From positions 1,550,001 to 1,614,000 of the forward strand of contig NZ_CP125947.1 in the NCBI RefSeq assembly GCF_030064165.1: 64,000 nt of DNA, written 5' to 3'. Origin of the DNA: Comamonas resistens. Its GTDB lineage: Bacteria > Pseudomonadota > Gammaproteobacteria > Burkholderiales > Burkholderiaceae_C. The notes under the pieces are model-generated. The model was not told the origin of the DNA, did not search any database, and saw only the letters and a list, made by a program, of their open reading frames with translations. How positions within the stretch are numbered: position 1 is the stretch's first letter; each line of letters starts with the position of its first letter. Below, piece by piece: positions 55,317-64,000 of this stretch. Both the position numbers and the translations under genes were made by a program.

Positions 55317-56825
55317 ATGTGTGGAATCGTTGGTGTGGTCAGCACCGCACCCGTGAATCAGCTGATTTATGACGCTTTGCTGCTGCTGCAGCACCGTGGG
55401 CAGGATGCAGCCGGCATCGTGACCCAGCAGGAACGCAAGTTCTTCATGCACAAGGCCAAGGGCATGGTGAAGGACGTGTTCCGCACCCGCAATATGCGGG
55501 CCCTGCCCGGTAATGTGGGTCTGGGCCAGGTGCGCTACCCCACGGCGGGCAATGCCTCCAGCGAGGAAGAGGCTCAGCCTTTCTACGTGAATGCACCGTT
55601 TGGCATCGTGATGGTGCACAACGGCAACCTCACCAACGCCAAGCAACTGCGCTGCGAACTGGCCGACACCGACCATCGTCACACCAACACCGAGAGCGAT
55701 TCGGAAGTGCTGCTCAACGTGCTGGCACACGAAATCGGCCGCGCGTCCGGCAGCGCGCCGCTCAAGAGCGAGGACATCTTCAAGGCCGTGCGAGCCGTGC
55801 ACAAGCGCATCAAGGGCTCGTATGCCGTGATCGCGCTGATCGCCGGCTATGGTCTGCTGGCCTTCCGTGACCCCTATGGCATTCGTCCCCTGTGCATGGG
55901 GCATGGCGCTGACGGCACCATCATGCTGGCCAGCGAGTCCGTGGCGCTGGAAGGCACAACCCATGTCTTCGACCGCGACATCGCTCCCGGCGAGGCCGTG
56001 TTTGTGCATAACGATGGCCGTGTCGAAAGCCAGCAATGTGCCGATGAAACCCATCTGAACCCCTGTGTGTTCGAGTTCGTCTATCTGGCCCGCCCCGATT
56101 CGACCATGGACGGTATCTCGGTCTACCAGGCGCGTCTGAACATGGGTGAGACGCTGGCCAAGCGCGTGGTTTCCACCGTGCCGCCCAGCGAGATCGACGC
56201 CATCATCCCGATTCCCGAATCCAGCCGTCCCAGTGCCATGCAGCTGGCGCAACTGCTGGGCATTCCCTACCGCGAAGGCTTCGTGAAGAACCGTTATGTC
56301 GGCCGCACCTTCATCATGCCGGGCCAGGGCGCGCGCAAGAAATCGGTGCGCCAGAAGCTCAATGCCATCGGCAGCGAGTTCAAGGGCCGCAACGTGCTGC
56401 TGGTCGATGACTCCATCGTGCGCGGCACCACCTCCAAGGAAATCGTGCAGATGGCGCGCGATGCGGGTGCCAACAAGGTGTATCTGGCATCGGCTGCGCC
56501 TCCCGTGCGTCACCCCAATGTCTATGGCATCGACATGCCTACCCGTTCCGAACTGGTGGCTCATGGCCGCACGGTTGAGGAAATCCGTGAAGTCATTGGC
56601 TGTGATGCGCTGATCTACCAGGATGTGGAAGCCATGAAGCAGGCCGTGGGCAAGATCAATACCCAGGTCGAAGGTTTCGAGGCTTCCTGCTTTGATGGGA
56701 TCTACATCACCGGCGATATTTCGGATGCAGAAGTGACGGCACTCAACGAAGGCCGTAACCGCGGCAGCGAAGAAGAGAGCGAGGACACGTCCCGCCTGTC
56801 TCTGCCCAACGCGCAGGAAAGCTGA
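55317..56825 (+). CDS. purF: Amidophosphoribosyltransferase
   Basis: A 502-residue enzyme for the first step of purine synthesis. It begins MCGIVGVV, so Cys2 becomes the N-terminal nucleophile of the glutaminase part; this sets the start at 55317. The PRPP loop VLLVDDSIVRGTTSKEIV is in the second half. The long upstream frame from 55158 is leader. A Glu-rich tail (EEESEDTSR) ends the protein. A terminator follows. Confidence 0.95.
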   Translation: MCGIVGVVSTAPVNQLIYDALLLLQHRGQDAAGIVTQQERKFFMHKAKGMVKDVFRTRNMRALPGNVGLGQVRYPTAGNASSEEEAQPFYVNAPFGIVMVHNGNLTNAKQLRCELADTDHRHTNTESDSEVLLNVLAHEIGRASGSAPLKSEDIFKAVRAVHKRIKGSYAVIALIAGYGLLAFRDPYGIRPLCMGHGADGTIMLASESVALEGTTHVFDRDIAPGEAVFVHNDGRVESQQCADETHLNPCVFEFVYLARPDSTMDGISVYQARLNMGETLAKRVVSTVPPSEIDAIIPIPESSRPSAMQLAQLLGIPYREGFVKNRYVGRTFIMPGQGARKKSVRQKLNAIGSEFKGRNVLLVDDSIVRGTTSKEIVQMARDAGANKVYLASAAPPVRHPNVYGIDMPTRSELVAHGRTVEEIREVIGCDALIYQDVEAMKQAVGKINTQVEGFEASCFDGIYITGDISDAEVTALNEGRNRGSEEESEDTSRLSLPNAQES

Positions 56826-56855
56826 GCGTTCAAGCTCTGCTTGAATGACCGGATG

Positions 56856-56885
56856 TGAAAGGGTTGCTGCGGCAACCCTTTTCAT
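56856..56885 (+). terminator. Terminator after purF
   Basis: AAAGGGTTGC and GCAACCCTTT pair around a few bases, with a short T run, 32 bases after the stop. Confidence 0.8.
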
Positions 56886-57125
56886 TCAGGAGGACAATGG
56901 CAGGGCTGAGCGCATGGTGTGCTCTTGATATATGAGCGTGTTACGCAAGTTGGTAAAGCGTTTGAGCAGGATTTTGCTGAATGTTTGAATGACTGCGTGC
57001 TCGGCATCTTTGAAGATCGGCATGGCGGGTGCCGCCGATCAAGCTGGTCAAGTGATTGCGCCAGGGCTGCAGAAAGCCTGAGGCCGGACTTGCTGCCAGT
57101 ACCCAACCATCTGGACTTGATAATT

Positions 57126-58337
57126 GTGAGCAACAAGACATTACCTGAAGGTTTGCATCCTGAGACTCTGGCTGTGCGCGAAGCGGTCGAGCGCAGCCAG
57201 TGGGGCGAGCATTGCGAAGCCCTGTACATGACCAGCAGCTTTGTGCAGCCCGATGCCGCCACGGCAGCGCGTCGCTTTGCCAACGAAGAGCCTGGTTTTA
57301 CTTACAGCCGCACCGGCAACCCTACCGTCACCAGCTTTGAAAAGCGTCTGGCGGCCATGGAAGGCACGGAATGCGCTGTTGCCACATCCACCGGTATGTC
57401 GGCCATTCTGCTGGTGGCGTTGACCGCGCTCAAGGCTGGTGACCATGTGATCTGCTCGCAGTCCATGTTCGGCTCCACCATCAAGCTGCTGGGCACGGAA
57501 ATGGCTCGCTTCGGTGTGGAGACCAGCTTTGTTCCGCAGACCGATCTCGAAGCCTGGAAGGCCGCGATCAAGCCCAACACACGCATGCTGTTTGCCGAGA
57601 CGCCCACCAACCCGCTGACCGACCTCTGCGACATCGCAGCGCTGGCAGACCTGGCGCACGCCAACAAGGCGCTGCTGGCCGTGGACAACAGCTTTGCCAC
57701 CCCCGTGCTGCAGCAGCCCGTGAAGTTCGGCGCCGACATCATCGTGCACTCGGGCACCAAGTTCCTCGACGGCCAGGGCCGTGTCATGGCGGGCGCGGTT
57801 TGCGGCACCCTTGCCCTGGTGGACAAGGTCATGGGCACCTTCCTGCGCAGCGGCGGCCTGAATATCGCTCCGTACAACGCATGGACGGTGATGAAGGGGT
57901 TGGAAACACTGGCCCTGCGCGTCAAGGCGCAAAGCGCTGCGGCGCTGGACTTTGCCGCCTGGCTGGAAGCTCACCCCAAGGTCGCGCGTGTTTATTACCC
58001 CGGCCTCAAGAGCCATCCTCAGCATGAGCTGGCCATGCGCCAACAAAACGGCATGGGCGGTGCTGTGCTGGCCTTCGATGTGGTCGGTGAGGGCGCCGAG
58101 CAACTGCGTGCCAACGCCTTCCATGTGGTGGACAGCACGCGTCTGTGCTCGATCACGGCCAACCTCGGCGATGTGAAAACCACCATCACCCACCCAGCCA
58201 GTACCTCGCACGGTCGTCTGACGGAAGAGCAGCGCCAGGCTGCCGGTGTGGGCCAGGGTTTGATTCGTATTTCCGTGGGGCTCGAGCATCTGGATGACCT
58301 CAAGGCCGATCTGTCGCGCGGACTGGATACGCTGTGA
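57126..58337 (+). CDS. metZ: O-succinylhomoserine sulfhydrylase
   Basis: A 403-residue PLP enzyme that makes homocysteine from O-succinylhomoserine and sulphide. The PLP Lys is in DIIVHSGTKFLDGQGRVMAG, and FTYSRTGNPTVTSFEKRLA and TTITHPASTSHG are family segments. The start is probably the GTG at 57126 (SNKTLPEGLHPETLAVREAV fits the family); a long upstream frame from 56919 is not. The 240-base leader shows no ribosome site or known riboswitch. Confidence 0.9.
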   Translation: MSNKTLPEGLHPETLAVREAVERSQWGEHCEALYMTSSFVQPDAATAARRFANEEPGFTYSRTGNPTVTSFEKRLAAMEGTECAVATSTGMSAILLVALTALKAGDHVICSQSMFGSTIKLLGTEMARFGVETSFVPQTDLEAWKAAIKPNTRMLFAETPTNPLTDLCDIAALADLAHANKALLAVDNSFATPVLQQPVKFGADIIVHSGTKFLDGQGRVMAGAVCGTLALVDKVMGTFLRSGGLNIAPYNAWTVMKGLETLALRVKAQSAAALDFAAWLEAHPKVARVYYPGLKSHPQHELAMRQQNGMGGAVLAFDVVGEGAEQLRANAFHVVDSTRLCSITANLGDVKTTITHPASTSHGRLTEEQRQAAGVGQGLIRISVGLEHLDDLKADLSRGLDTL

Positions 58338-58487
58338 AACACCCCCTGAGCCGTTTTGCGCCTATGCCTTCTCAAAAGGCAATCTTGGGGCTGTGGAGTG
58401 GCTCTGGCTCGGCATCTCTGGCCGAAGCTGCGTGCGCATCATGTGCCGCAGTTTTGGCGCAGGGGATGCTGCACAAGGATTTCTGAT

Positions 58488-59894
58488 ATGACAAATAAAA
58501 TTCGCACCCGCTTTGCCCCTTCGCCCACGGGCTTCATCCATCTGGGCAATATTCGTTCCGCTCTCTATCCCTGGGCTTTTGCTCGTGCCAATGGCGGTGA
58601 CTTCGTGCTGCGCATCGAAGACACCGATCTGGAGCGCTCTACCCAGGCTTCCGTGGATGTGATCCTCGAAGGCATGGAATGGCTGCAGCTGGACCATGAC
58701 GAGGGTCCGTTCTACCAGATGCAGCGCATGGATCGCTACAAGCAAGTGCTGGCCACGCTGCAGGAAAAAGGCTATGTCTACCCCTGCTATATGAGCATGG
58801 AAGAGTTGGATGCACTGCGTGAAAAGCAGATGGCCAACAAGGAAAAGCCGCGCTATGACGGCACATGGCGTCCCGAAGAAGGCAAGGTGCTGCCAGCGAT
58901 TCCCGCAGGCGTGAAGCCCGTGCTGCGCTTCAAGACTCCGCAAACCGGCGTGGTAGCTTGGGACGACAAGTGCAAGGGCCGCATCGAGTTCCAGAACTCC
59001 GAGCTGGATGATCTGGTGATTGCCCGCCCTGATGGCACGCCCACGTACAACTTCTGCGTCTGCGTGGACGATATGGACATGAACATCACCCACGTGATTC
59101 GTGGCGACGACCATGTGAACAACACGCCGCGCCAGATTCACATCTTCGAAGCGCTGGGTGCGACTGTGCCTACCTTTGCCCACCTGCCCACCGTGCTCAA
59201 TGAGCAGGGCGAGAAGATGAGCAAGCGCAACGGTGCCAAGGCTGTGACGCAGTACCGCGACGAGGGCTATCTGCCCGATGCCATGGTCAACTATCTTGCC
59301 CGTCTGGGCTGGAGCCACGGCGACGACGAAATCTTCAGCCGTGCCCAGTTCCTGGAGTGGTTCAACCTCGACCACTTGGGTCGCAGTGCTGGCCAGTTCG
59401 ACGAAGCCAAGCTGCGCTGGGTCAATGCCCAGCACCTGAAGGCCATGGATGACGCCGAGCTGGCCAAGATGGTCAAGCCCTTTGTCGTCAAGGCAGGAGT
59501 TGCTGAGAACCTGATCGACGCCGATGACAGGCTAGTGCGCATTGCTGCCTTGTTCAAGGATCGCTGCGAAACCCTGGTGGATCTGGCCAACTGGGCCAAG
59601 GTCTTCTATGTGGATGGCGTGGAACGCAATGCCGAAGACTATGCAAAGCATGTGACGGAAGCTGCCAACCCTGTGCTGGATGCATTCACTGCCGTGATCG
59701 AGAGCGTGGAATGGAGTAAGGACGCCATTGCCGCAGCCATCAAGGAGCTGCTGAAGGCGCAAGGCGTGAAGATGCCCGTGCTGGCCATGCCAGTGCGTGT
59801 TCTGACGGTGGGAACAGCCCATACTCCGTCGGTGGATGCGGTGCTGGAATTGCTCGGACGCGAAAAAGTTATCGCTCGTTTGAAAAATCGCTAA
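58488..59894 (+). CDS. gltX: Glutamyl-tRNA synthetase
   Basis: A 468-residue class I synthetase that charges tRNA-Glu. It has the HIGH-like [26 protein letters not shown] (HLGN) and [11 protein letters not shown] (KMSKS-like). AAGGA precedes the ATG at 58488. The tRNA operon with four tRNA-Glu genes starts just downstream, and its promoter overlaps the end of this gene. Normal length. Confidence 0.95.
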   Translation: MTNKIRTRFAPSPTGFIHLGNIRSALYPWAFARANGGDFVLRIEDTDLERSTQASVDVILEGMEWLQLDHDEGPFYQMQRMDRYKQVLATLQEKGYVYPCYMSMEELDALREKQMANKEKPRYDGTWRPEEGKVLPAIPAGVKPVLRFKTPQTGVVAWDDKCKGRIEFQNSELDDLVIARPDGTPTYNFCVCVDDMDMNITHVIRGDDHVNNTPRQIHIFEALGATVPTFAHLPTVLNEQGEKMSKRNGAKAVTQYRDEGYLPDAMVNYLARLGWSHGDDEIFSRAQFLEWFNLDHLGRSAGQFDEAKLRWVNAQHLKAMDDAELAKMVKPFVVKAGVAENLIDADDRLVRIAALFKDRCETLVDLANWAKVFYVDGVERNAEDYAKHVTEAANPVLDAFTAVIESVEWSKDAIAAAIKELLKAQGVKMPVLAMPVRVLTVGTAHTPSVDAVLELLGREKVIARLKNR

Positions 59895-59909
59895 AAACCT
59901 GTCTATAAT
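59880..59909 (+). promoter_or_regulatory. Sigma-70-type promoter of the tRNA operon
   Basis: TTGAAA (59880-59885) and TATAAT (59904-59909), 18 bases apart, are near consensus. The -35 box lies inside the last codons of gltX. The first tRNA begins about 53 bases after the expected transcript start. Confidence 0.8.
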
Positions 59910-59968
59910 TCGAGGCTCTGCACAACGCGATTGATAAAAAGATTGCGTTGCAAAGAGAAGGAATTTTT

Positions 59969-60044
<76 letters not shown>

Positions 60045-60089
60045 AAATTTTTGACGGCTGATCGAGAGATCAGAAACGTTCTAGGAATT

Positions 60090-60165
60090 GACCCTATCGT
60101 CTAGAGGCCTAGGACATCACCCTTTCACGGTGAGTACCGGGGTTCGAATCCCCGTAGGGTCGCCA
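60090..60165 (+). tRNA. tRNA-Glu (TTC), copy 1
   Basis: A 76-base cloverleaf with D-arm TCGTCTAGAGGCCTAGGA, anticodon loop containing TTC, T-arm GGTTCGAATCC and encoded CCA. It follows tRNA-Ala after a 45-base spacer with a hairpin. Confidence 0.95.
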
Positions 60166-60175
60166 AGTTTGAAGC

Positions 60176-60205
60176 GCTTGCAGCTGCATGTTGTGCAGTG
60201 AAGCT
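60176..60205 (+). other. Conserved hairpin in the Glu-Asp spacer, copy 1
   Basis: GCTGCAT-GTT-GTGCAGT forms a 7-base stem with wobble pairs, within an outer GAAGC/GCTTC stem. The same spacer occurs before each tRNA-Asp. Confidence 0.6.
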
Positions 60206-60213
60206 TCCTGCCA

Positions 60214-60290
60214 GGAGTGGTAGTTCAGTTGGTTAGAATACCGGCCTGTCACGCCGGGGGTCGCGGGTTCGAGTCCCGTCCACTCCGCCA
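60214..60290 (+). tRNA. tRNA-Asp (GTC), copy 1
   Basis: A 77-base cloverleaf: GGAGTGG acceptor, anticodon loop CTGTCAC (GTC), T-arm GGGTTCGAGTCCC and encoded CCA. Confidence 0.95.
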
Positions 60291-60306
60291 GTTTGGCTAG
60301 TCGCTT

Positions 60307-60349
60307 GATTAAAAAAGCGCCTTTATTTTCAGAAGGCGCTTTTTTAATC
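60307..60349. terminator. Strong two-way terminator inside the tRNA array
   Basis: GATTAAAAAAGCGCCTT and AAGGCGCTTTTTTAATC pair perfectly (17 bases) around a nine-base loop, with T and A runs on both sides. It follows the first Ala-Glu-Asp unit, so the later tRNAs may need read-through or their own promoter. Confidence 0.85.
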
Positions 60350-60376
60350 GGTGCGAAAGCAAAGATTCTAGGTTAT

Positions 60377-60452
60377 GACCCTATCGTCTAGAGGCCTAGG
60401 ACATCACCCTTTCACGGTGAGTACCGGGGTTCGAATCCCCGTAGGGTCGCCA
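60377..60452 (+). tRNA. tRNA-Glu (TTC), copy 2
   Basis: The 76-base gene is identical to copy 1. It follows the terminator directly; this unit lacks a tRNA-Ala in front. Confidence 0.95.
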
Positions 60453-60500
60453 AGTTTGAAGCGCTTGCAGTTGCATGATGTGCAGCAAAGCTTCCTGCCA

Positions 60501-60577
60501 GGAGTGGTAGTTCAGTTGGTTAGAATACCGGCCTGTCACGCCGGGGGTCGCGGGTTCGAGTCCCGTCCACTCCGCCA
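60501..60577 (+). tRNA. tRNA-Asp (GTC), copy 2
   Basis: The 77-base gene is identical to copy 1. The spacer before it has GTTGCAT...GTGCAGC, again a paired hairpin. Confidence 0.95.
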
Positions 60578-60586
60578 GTTATCTTT

Positions 60587-60662
<76 letters not shown>

Positions 60663-60707
60663 AAGTTTTTGACGGCTGATCAAGAGATCAGAAACGTTCT
60701 AGGAATT

Positions 60708-60783
60708 GACCCTATCGTCTAGAGGCCTAGGACATCACCCTTTCACGGTGAGTACCGGGGTTCGAATCCCCGTAGGGTCGCCA
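60708..60783 (+). tRNA. tRNA-Glu (TTC), copy 3
   Basis: The 76-base gene is identical to copy 1, after a 45-base spacer with a CTGATC/GATCAG hairpin (loop AAGA). Confidence 0.95.
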
Positions 60784-60831
60784 AGTTTGAAGCGCTTGCA
60801 GCTGCATGATGTGCAGCAAAGCTTCCTGCCA

Positions 60832-60908
60832 GGAGTGGTAGTTCAGTTGGTTAGAATACCGGCCTGTCACGCCGGGGGTCGCGGGTTCGAGTCCCGTCCA
60901 CTCCGCCA
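60832..60908 (+). tRNA. tRNA-Asp (GTC), copy 3
   Basis: The 77-base gene is identical to copy 1. The hairpin before it is GCTGCAT-GAT-GTGCAGC. Confidence 0.95.
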
Positions 60909-60917
60909 GTTATCTTT

Positions 60918-60993
<76 letters not shown>

Positions 60994-61038
60994 AAATTTT
61001 TGACGGCTGATCGAGAGATCAGAAACGTTCTAGGAATT

Positions 61039-61114
61039 GACCCTATCGTCTAGAGGCCTAGGACATCACCCTTTCACGGTGAGTACCGGGGTTCGAATCC
61101 CCGTAGGGTCGCCA
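61039..61114 (+). tRNA. tRNA-Glu (TTC), copy 4
   Basis: The 76-base gene is identical to copy 1; the spacer hairpin before it has a GAGA loop. Confidence 0.95.
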
Positions 61115-61162
61115 AGTTTGAAGCGCTTGCAGCTACATGATATGTAGCAAAGCTTCCTGCCA

Positions 61163-61239
61163 GGAGTGGTAGTTCAGTTGGTTAGAATACCGGCCTGTCA
61201 CGCCGGGGGTCGCGGGTTCGAGTCCCGTCCACTCCGCCA
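61163..61239 (+). tRNA. tRNA-Asp (GTC), copy 4
   Basis: The 77-base gene is identical to copy 1. Its spacer hairpin is GCTACAT-GAT-ATGTAGC, with changed but still paired bases. Confidence 0.95.
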
Positions 61240-61246
61240 GATTTAT

Positions 61247-61279
61247 AAAAAGCCATCCATGCAAGTGGGTGGCTTTTTT
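61247..61279 (+). terminator. Final terminator of the tRNA operon
   Basis: AAAAAGCCATCC and GGGTGGCTTTTT pair (one wobble) around ATGCAAGT, followed by more T. It starts eight bases after the last tRNA. Confidence 0.85.
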
Positions 61280-61528
61280 GTTTTGGAATTTTGCATCGTG
61301 CTTGCCAGTCAGGATATCGTGCAGCTATGGACTTCCTAGCAAGAGCCCCTTGAGCAGCAATGACTATGACAACAGGCTATGGTTTGCATCAGTGCTAAAA
61401 GCTGACAGAAATTTTCCTTTCGGGAACTTTTCTCACGAATAGACACACCATCTTGTCTGCCTCAGGCCTTTTTGGCCTGATGTCTTACTGTCCTTCTTCT
61501 CGTCGTTGCTTGTTTCTCCAGAGAGTTC
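61280..61528 (+). other. 249-base region upstream of the metal efflux genes
   Basis: No gene is seen. It contains a perfect small hairpin, CAGGCC-TTTTT-GGCCTG (about 61463-61480), and AT-rich sequence near 61400-61440 that could hold the promoter of the efflux operon. No clear metal-regulator site is recognised. Confidence 0.4.
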
Positions 61529-61942
61529 ATGCGCCCGGTCTCGTCGTTTCTGCTGTCATTGCTGATGTTTGCCGCCATTGTGGGTGTGCAGATTGCCGTG
61601 ATCTGGCCTGCAGGTGCGCATGACGTTGTGGCCATGAGCCATTCTTCGGAGGTTGAGCCTCACGAGTACGGCGTGGATATATTGCAGGAGTTCGAAGAGG
61701 ATGTGGAAGACGAGACGGTGGAGTTCTCCATCCATCGGCCACATCGCACTGTCGAACTCAATCCTGCACAGGAAGATCGCAACGAGCTGTTTGGCCCGCC
61801 CGAAGATATCGCGGTGGGTATTGCTCATGTCTGGATGCAACCGCAAGCGCATGTGGAGCATCCTGATTCCGCTTGTCTGGACGGAATGCTGCGTCCGCCC
61901 AGTGACCGCCTGCCGCTGGCAGGCGGGTTCCAGCGCGTTTGA
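61529..61942 (+). CDS. Small secreted protein before czcC, possibly CzcI-like
   Basis: A 137-residue protein with an N-terminal hydrophobic stretch (FLLSLLMFAAIVGVQIAVIW) and then an exported, acidic and His-containing region (HSSEVEPHEYGVDILQEFEEDVEDE, HRPHRTVEL). A GAGAG site precedes the ATG. In Cupriavidus the czc operon starts with a small, His-containing periplasmic protein, CzcI; position and composition agree, but sequence likeness is not shown. A 263-base gap to the next gene holds nothing I can name. Confidence 0.55.
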   Translation: MRPVSSFLLSLLMFAAIVGVQIAVIWPAGAHDVVAMSHSSEVEPHEYGVDILQEFEEDVEDETVEFSIHRPHRTVELNPAQEDRNELFGPPEDIAVGIAHVWMQPQAHVEHPDSACLDGMLRPPSDRLPLAGGFQRV

Positions 61943-62205
61943 TACAGGCCTGAGAGCCTGTGCACATGTTCTCGGATCTCATTGACTGATTTCAGCGTCG
62001 TAAAGCTTCAGCCTGCCGGTGTTCAGCCGCTGGCCTGAAGTCTGTTGCCCCGGTCGCGGGCAGCTTATCCACTCGACAGCTATCGCACCTGCCTCTTGGT
62101 GTTCCCTGGCCTTTGTAGCGCAGCAGGCTTGCTGCCGCATACGTACGGTTTGGGCATTCAACTCTTTCCTTACTTCATCTGCCCTCAAGAAGGCAGCTGT
62201 GTTCC

Positions 62206-63573
62206 ATGTTCTATAGATCGATAGTGCCGGCGTCTTTGCCGGTCCAGGCGGCTGTACGTCATCACGATGGTGCCTCTTCCAGGCGCTGGTTGCGCCCTAG
62301 TGCGCTGGCCTTGTGTCTGGCTGCTGCCCTGTCTGCCCAGGCTGCCGGGCCTGATGCGGCAGCGGCTCAACCCCGCGCCACCATTTCCGACCATGCCACG
62401 CCCAAACTCAGCCTGAATCGGCTGATCGAGACCGTGCTGGATCACAACCCCGAGTTGCGCTCCGTGCAGCAGTCCAGCGTGACGGCACAGGCTGCGGTAG
62501 TCAGTGCAGGTGCATTGCCCAACCCCAAGCTGGAGTGGAGCCGCGGTGACAACAAAGCCCGTATGGCCTCGGCCACGCCCGGCAGCGTGAATTCCGTGGG
62601 GATTTCGGTGCCCATCGAGATGCCTTCGGTGCGCAGTGCCCGCATCGAAGCCGCCGAAGCCGGCCAGCGTGCCTCGGTGCATCAGATTGCAGCCTCCCGC
62701 AATGCCTTGGTGGCCCAGGTCAAGCTCAAGGCTTATGAGGTGGTGCTGCGCCAGGCTCAGGTGCAGGCTGCGCATGATGCGGTCAAGCTGCTGGAGCAGG
62801 CTCATGAGCGTGTCCGTGTGCGGGTAGCCAGCGGAGAGGCTGCGCGCTACGAAATCATCAAGGCCGACGCCGAGCTGATCAATGCGCGCCAGCAGGAGCA
62901 GACAGCGCGATTGATGGTCGAACAGTCTCAACTCACGCTCAACCGCCTGGCCGCCGGCCAGTTGCCAGTGCGTTTTGATCTGGACCTGTCTTTGCAAGAC
63001 CCTGTGCAACTGGATGCACTGCAGCAGGGTATTGAGTCTCACCCCGAGTTGCTGCAGCTGCGCTCGGAAGTGGAAAAGGCCGAGGCCCAGAAGCAGGGTG
63101 CCAAGGCCGGCCGCTGGCCAGGGATTGAACTGCGTTATGCCCAGACCCGCGAGCCCGACATTCGCAACAACACCGTGGGCGTGAGCATGCAGATTCCGCT
63201 GTTTGACCAGCGTCGCGGCCCGATTGACGAGGCTGCTTCCGAAGAGCAGCGCGCACGGCTGCGTCTGGACGGGCGCAAGGCGGAGCTGCAGCAGCAGATG
63301 CTGCAGGCCAGCAAGGTGCTGGAGATGGCGCAGGTGCGCACCAAGGCCCTGGGAGAAGGATCGGTCAAGGAGGCGGAGGCAGCCTTGCGCGTGGCCGAGG
63401 CGGCCTATCGCTACGGCGAGCGCGGCATTCTCGACGTGCTGGATGCCCAACGGGTCTTGCGCACCGTGCGTGCCGATCTTCTGGAGGCCCGCTACCAGAT
63501 GCAATCCGCACGCATTGAGCTGGATTTTCTGGCTGGCCGCTATGCGGATGCCGCTGCAGCCATTGCGCGCTGA
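62206..63573 (+). CDS. czcC: CzcC/CusC-like outer-membrane efflux protein (TolC family)
   Basis: A 455-residue protein with a long signal region (hydrophobic LALCLAAALSAQAAG at about residues 32-46). Two long helical repeats of the TolC type follow: LIETVLDHNPELRSVQQSSVTAQAAVVSAGALPNP, and in the second half YRYGERGILDVLDAQRVLRTVRADLLEARYQMQSARIELDFL. With CzcB and CzcA it would form a three-part pump for Co, Zn, Cd or other cations. It is upstream of the membrane-fusion gene. The metal is not evident from sequence. Confidence 0.85.
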   Translation: MFYRSIVPASLPVQAAVRHHDGASSRRWLRPSALALCLAAALSAQAAGPDAAAAQPRATISDHATPKLSLNRLIETVLDHNPELRSVQQSSVTAQAAVVSAGALPNPKLEWSRGDNKARMASATPGSVNSVGISVPIEMPSVRSARIEAAEAGQRASVHQIAASRNALVAQVKLKAYEVVLRQAQVQAAHDAVKLLEQAHERVRVRVASGEAARYEIIKADAELINARQQEQTARLMVEQSQLTLNRLAAGQLPVRFDLDLSLQDPVQLDALQQGIESHPELLQLRSEVEKAEAQKQGAKAGRWPGIELRYAQTREPDIRNNTVGVSMQIPLFDQRRGPIDEAASEEQRARLRLDGRKAELQQQMLQASKVLEMAQVRTKALGEGSVKEAEAALRVAEAAYRYGERGILDVLDAQRVLRTVRADLLEARYQMQSARIELDFLAGRYADAAAAIAR

Positions 63574-63628
63574 GGCCGCACTACCGATTTCACGCAGAGA
63601 CCGAGTTTTATTGTTTTAGGCACGCTTT

Positions 63629-64000
63629 ATGTCTTCTCAACACAGCATGTTTTCAGCGGGGCACCACCGCCCGGCTTCCCTGGTCCTGGCTCTGGCGATC
63701 GCCGGGTTGATTTCACTGACTCTGACAGCCTGCGGCAATGGTGAAAAACCTGCGACCGCCGTGGCGGAGCAGGTCAAGCCAGAGCTGGATCCTTCGGAAG
63801 TGATGGTTTCTCCAGAAATGGCCAGCAATTTCAAGGTTGCGGCCGTGACTCAGACCGAGCTGGCCTCGGTGCAGGAGATTGCAGGCCGCATTGAGGCCAA
63901 TGAGCGCAAGGTGACGCGCATTGGTGCCGTGGTCACCGGGCGCGTGACCGAGGTACTGGCAGAGGCCGGCGACCGCGTCAAGTCCGGTCAGGTTCTGGCG
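63629..64000 (+). CDS. czcB: CzcB-like membrane-fusion protein, N-terminal part
   Basis: The frame from the ATG at 63629 is still open at the window edge (124 codons). The start is a lipoprotein signal (LALAIAGLISLTLTAC, Cys near residue 35). Then come VSPEMASNFKVAAVTQTELASVQEIAGRIEANERKVTRIGAVVTGRVTEVLAEAGDRVKSGQVLA, the start of the biotinyl-lipoyl-like domain of RND adaptor proteins. It should connect CzcC to the inner-membrane pump, which must lie beyond the window. Confidence 0.85.
   Translation, partial: MSSQHSMFSAGHHRPASLVLALAIAGLISLTLTACGNGEKPATAVAEQVKPELDPSEVMVSPEMASNFKVAAVTQTELASVQEIAGRIEANERKVTRIGAVVTGRVTEVLAEAGDRVKSGQVLA

Noticed and set aside
55248..56885. 545-residue open frame opposite purF
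   Set aside because: Antisense shadow of purF; the sense frame has the N-terminal Cys and PRPP loop.

Overview
The window is a 64 kb stretch of ordinary, gene-dense, GC-rich chromosome. Protein style and gene orders point to a betaproteobacterium of the Comamonadaceae, most likely Comamonas or a close relative. Supporting signs are the folC-SPOR-cvpA-purF-metZ cluster, argG beside amino-acid ABC genes, a fused mrpAB antiporter operon, short intergenic repeats built on a GATAGCT...GCGCTT...AAGCG core, and one copy of a GC-rich intergenic repeat that I associate from memory with this family. I see no integrase, transposase, prophage, plasmid or CRISPR locus. The species call is inference.

Layout. 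0-5.4 kb: the end of a LysE-type exporter, two small cytosolic genes, murI, then a minus-strand run of poorly known membrane and SUKH-like genes. 5.9-12.8 kb: a complete six-gene Mrp/Pha cation/proton antiporter operon (fused AB, C, D, E, F, G) followed by the fluoride channel gene crcB. 13-21.6 kb: a LOG-family gene, then about twelve minus-strand small genes (DUF2199, DUF938 methyltransferase, lipoprotein, secreted protein, GFA, DUF2459, DUF1963, lipocalin-like, SUFU-like and unknowns). Several of these families are known as toxin-immunity families, but no toxin gene is visible. 21.7-27.4 kb: a class I Fe-S fumarase, an MHYT-GGDEF-EAL protein and a class II fumarase. 27.5-34 kb: a ParB-like gene overlapping a SulP transporter, a SUKH gene, a MarR/MFS pair, and small secreted, CheX-like and lipoprotein genes. 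34-40 kb: a glycine-betaine-type ABC operon, proV-proW followed by three tandem proX paralogues separated by terminator hairpins. 40.9-44.6 kb: yqhA, acs, lapA. 44.7-48.6 kb: a HisJQMP-type amino-acid ABC operon with two substrate-binding paralogues. 49-59.9 kb: argG, ppnP, a glycine-zipper protein, an ArsC/Spx-like protein, then folC, SPOR, cvpA, purF, metZ and gltX. 59.97-61.24 kb: eleven tRNA genes (3 Ala-GGC, 4 Glu-TTC, 4 Asp-GTC) made by repetition of an Ala-Glu-Asp unit. 61.5-64 kb: the start of a CzcCBA-like metal efflux operon, cut by the window end.

How the parts relate. Much of the window serves ion and osmotic balance (Mrp antiporter, CrcB, ProVWX, SulP, YqhA, CzcCB), central carbon metabolism (two fumarases, acetyl-CoA synthetase) and amino-acid or nucleotide synthesis (argG, purF, metZ, folC, murI). 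The signals I consider most worth following are non-coding: hairpins in the tRNA spacers with compensating base changes, the eight-copy intergenic repeat found in one orientation only, and the hairpin terminators between the tandem proX genes. The immunity-like gene cluster at 14-21.6 kb is the best candidate for poorly described protein biology.
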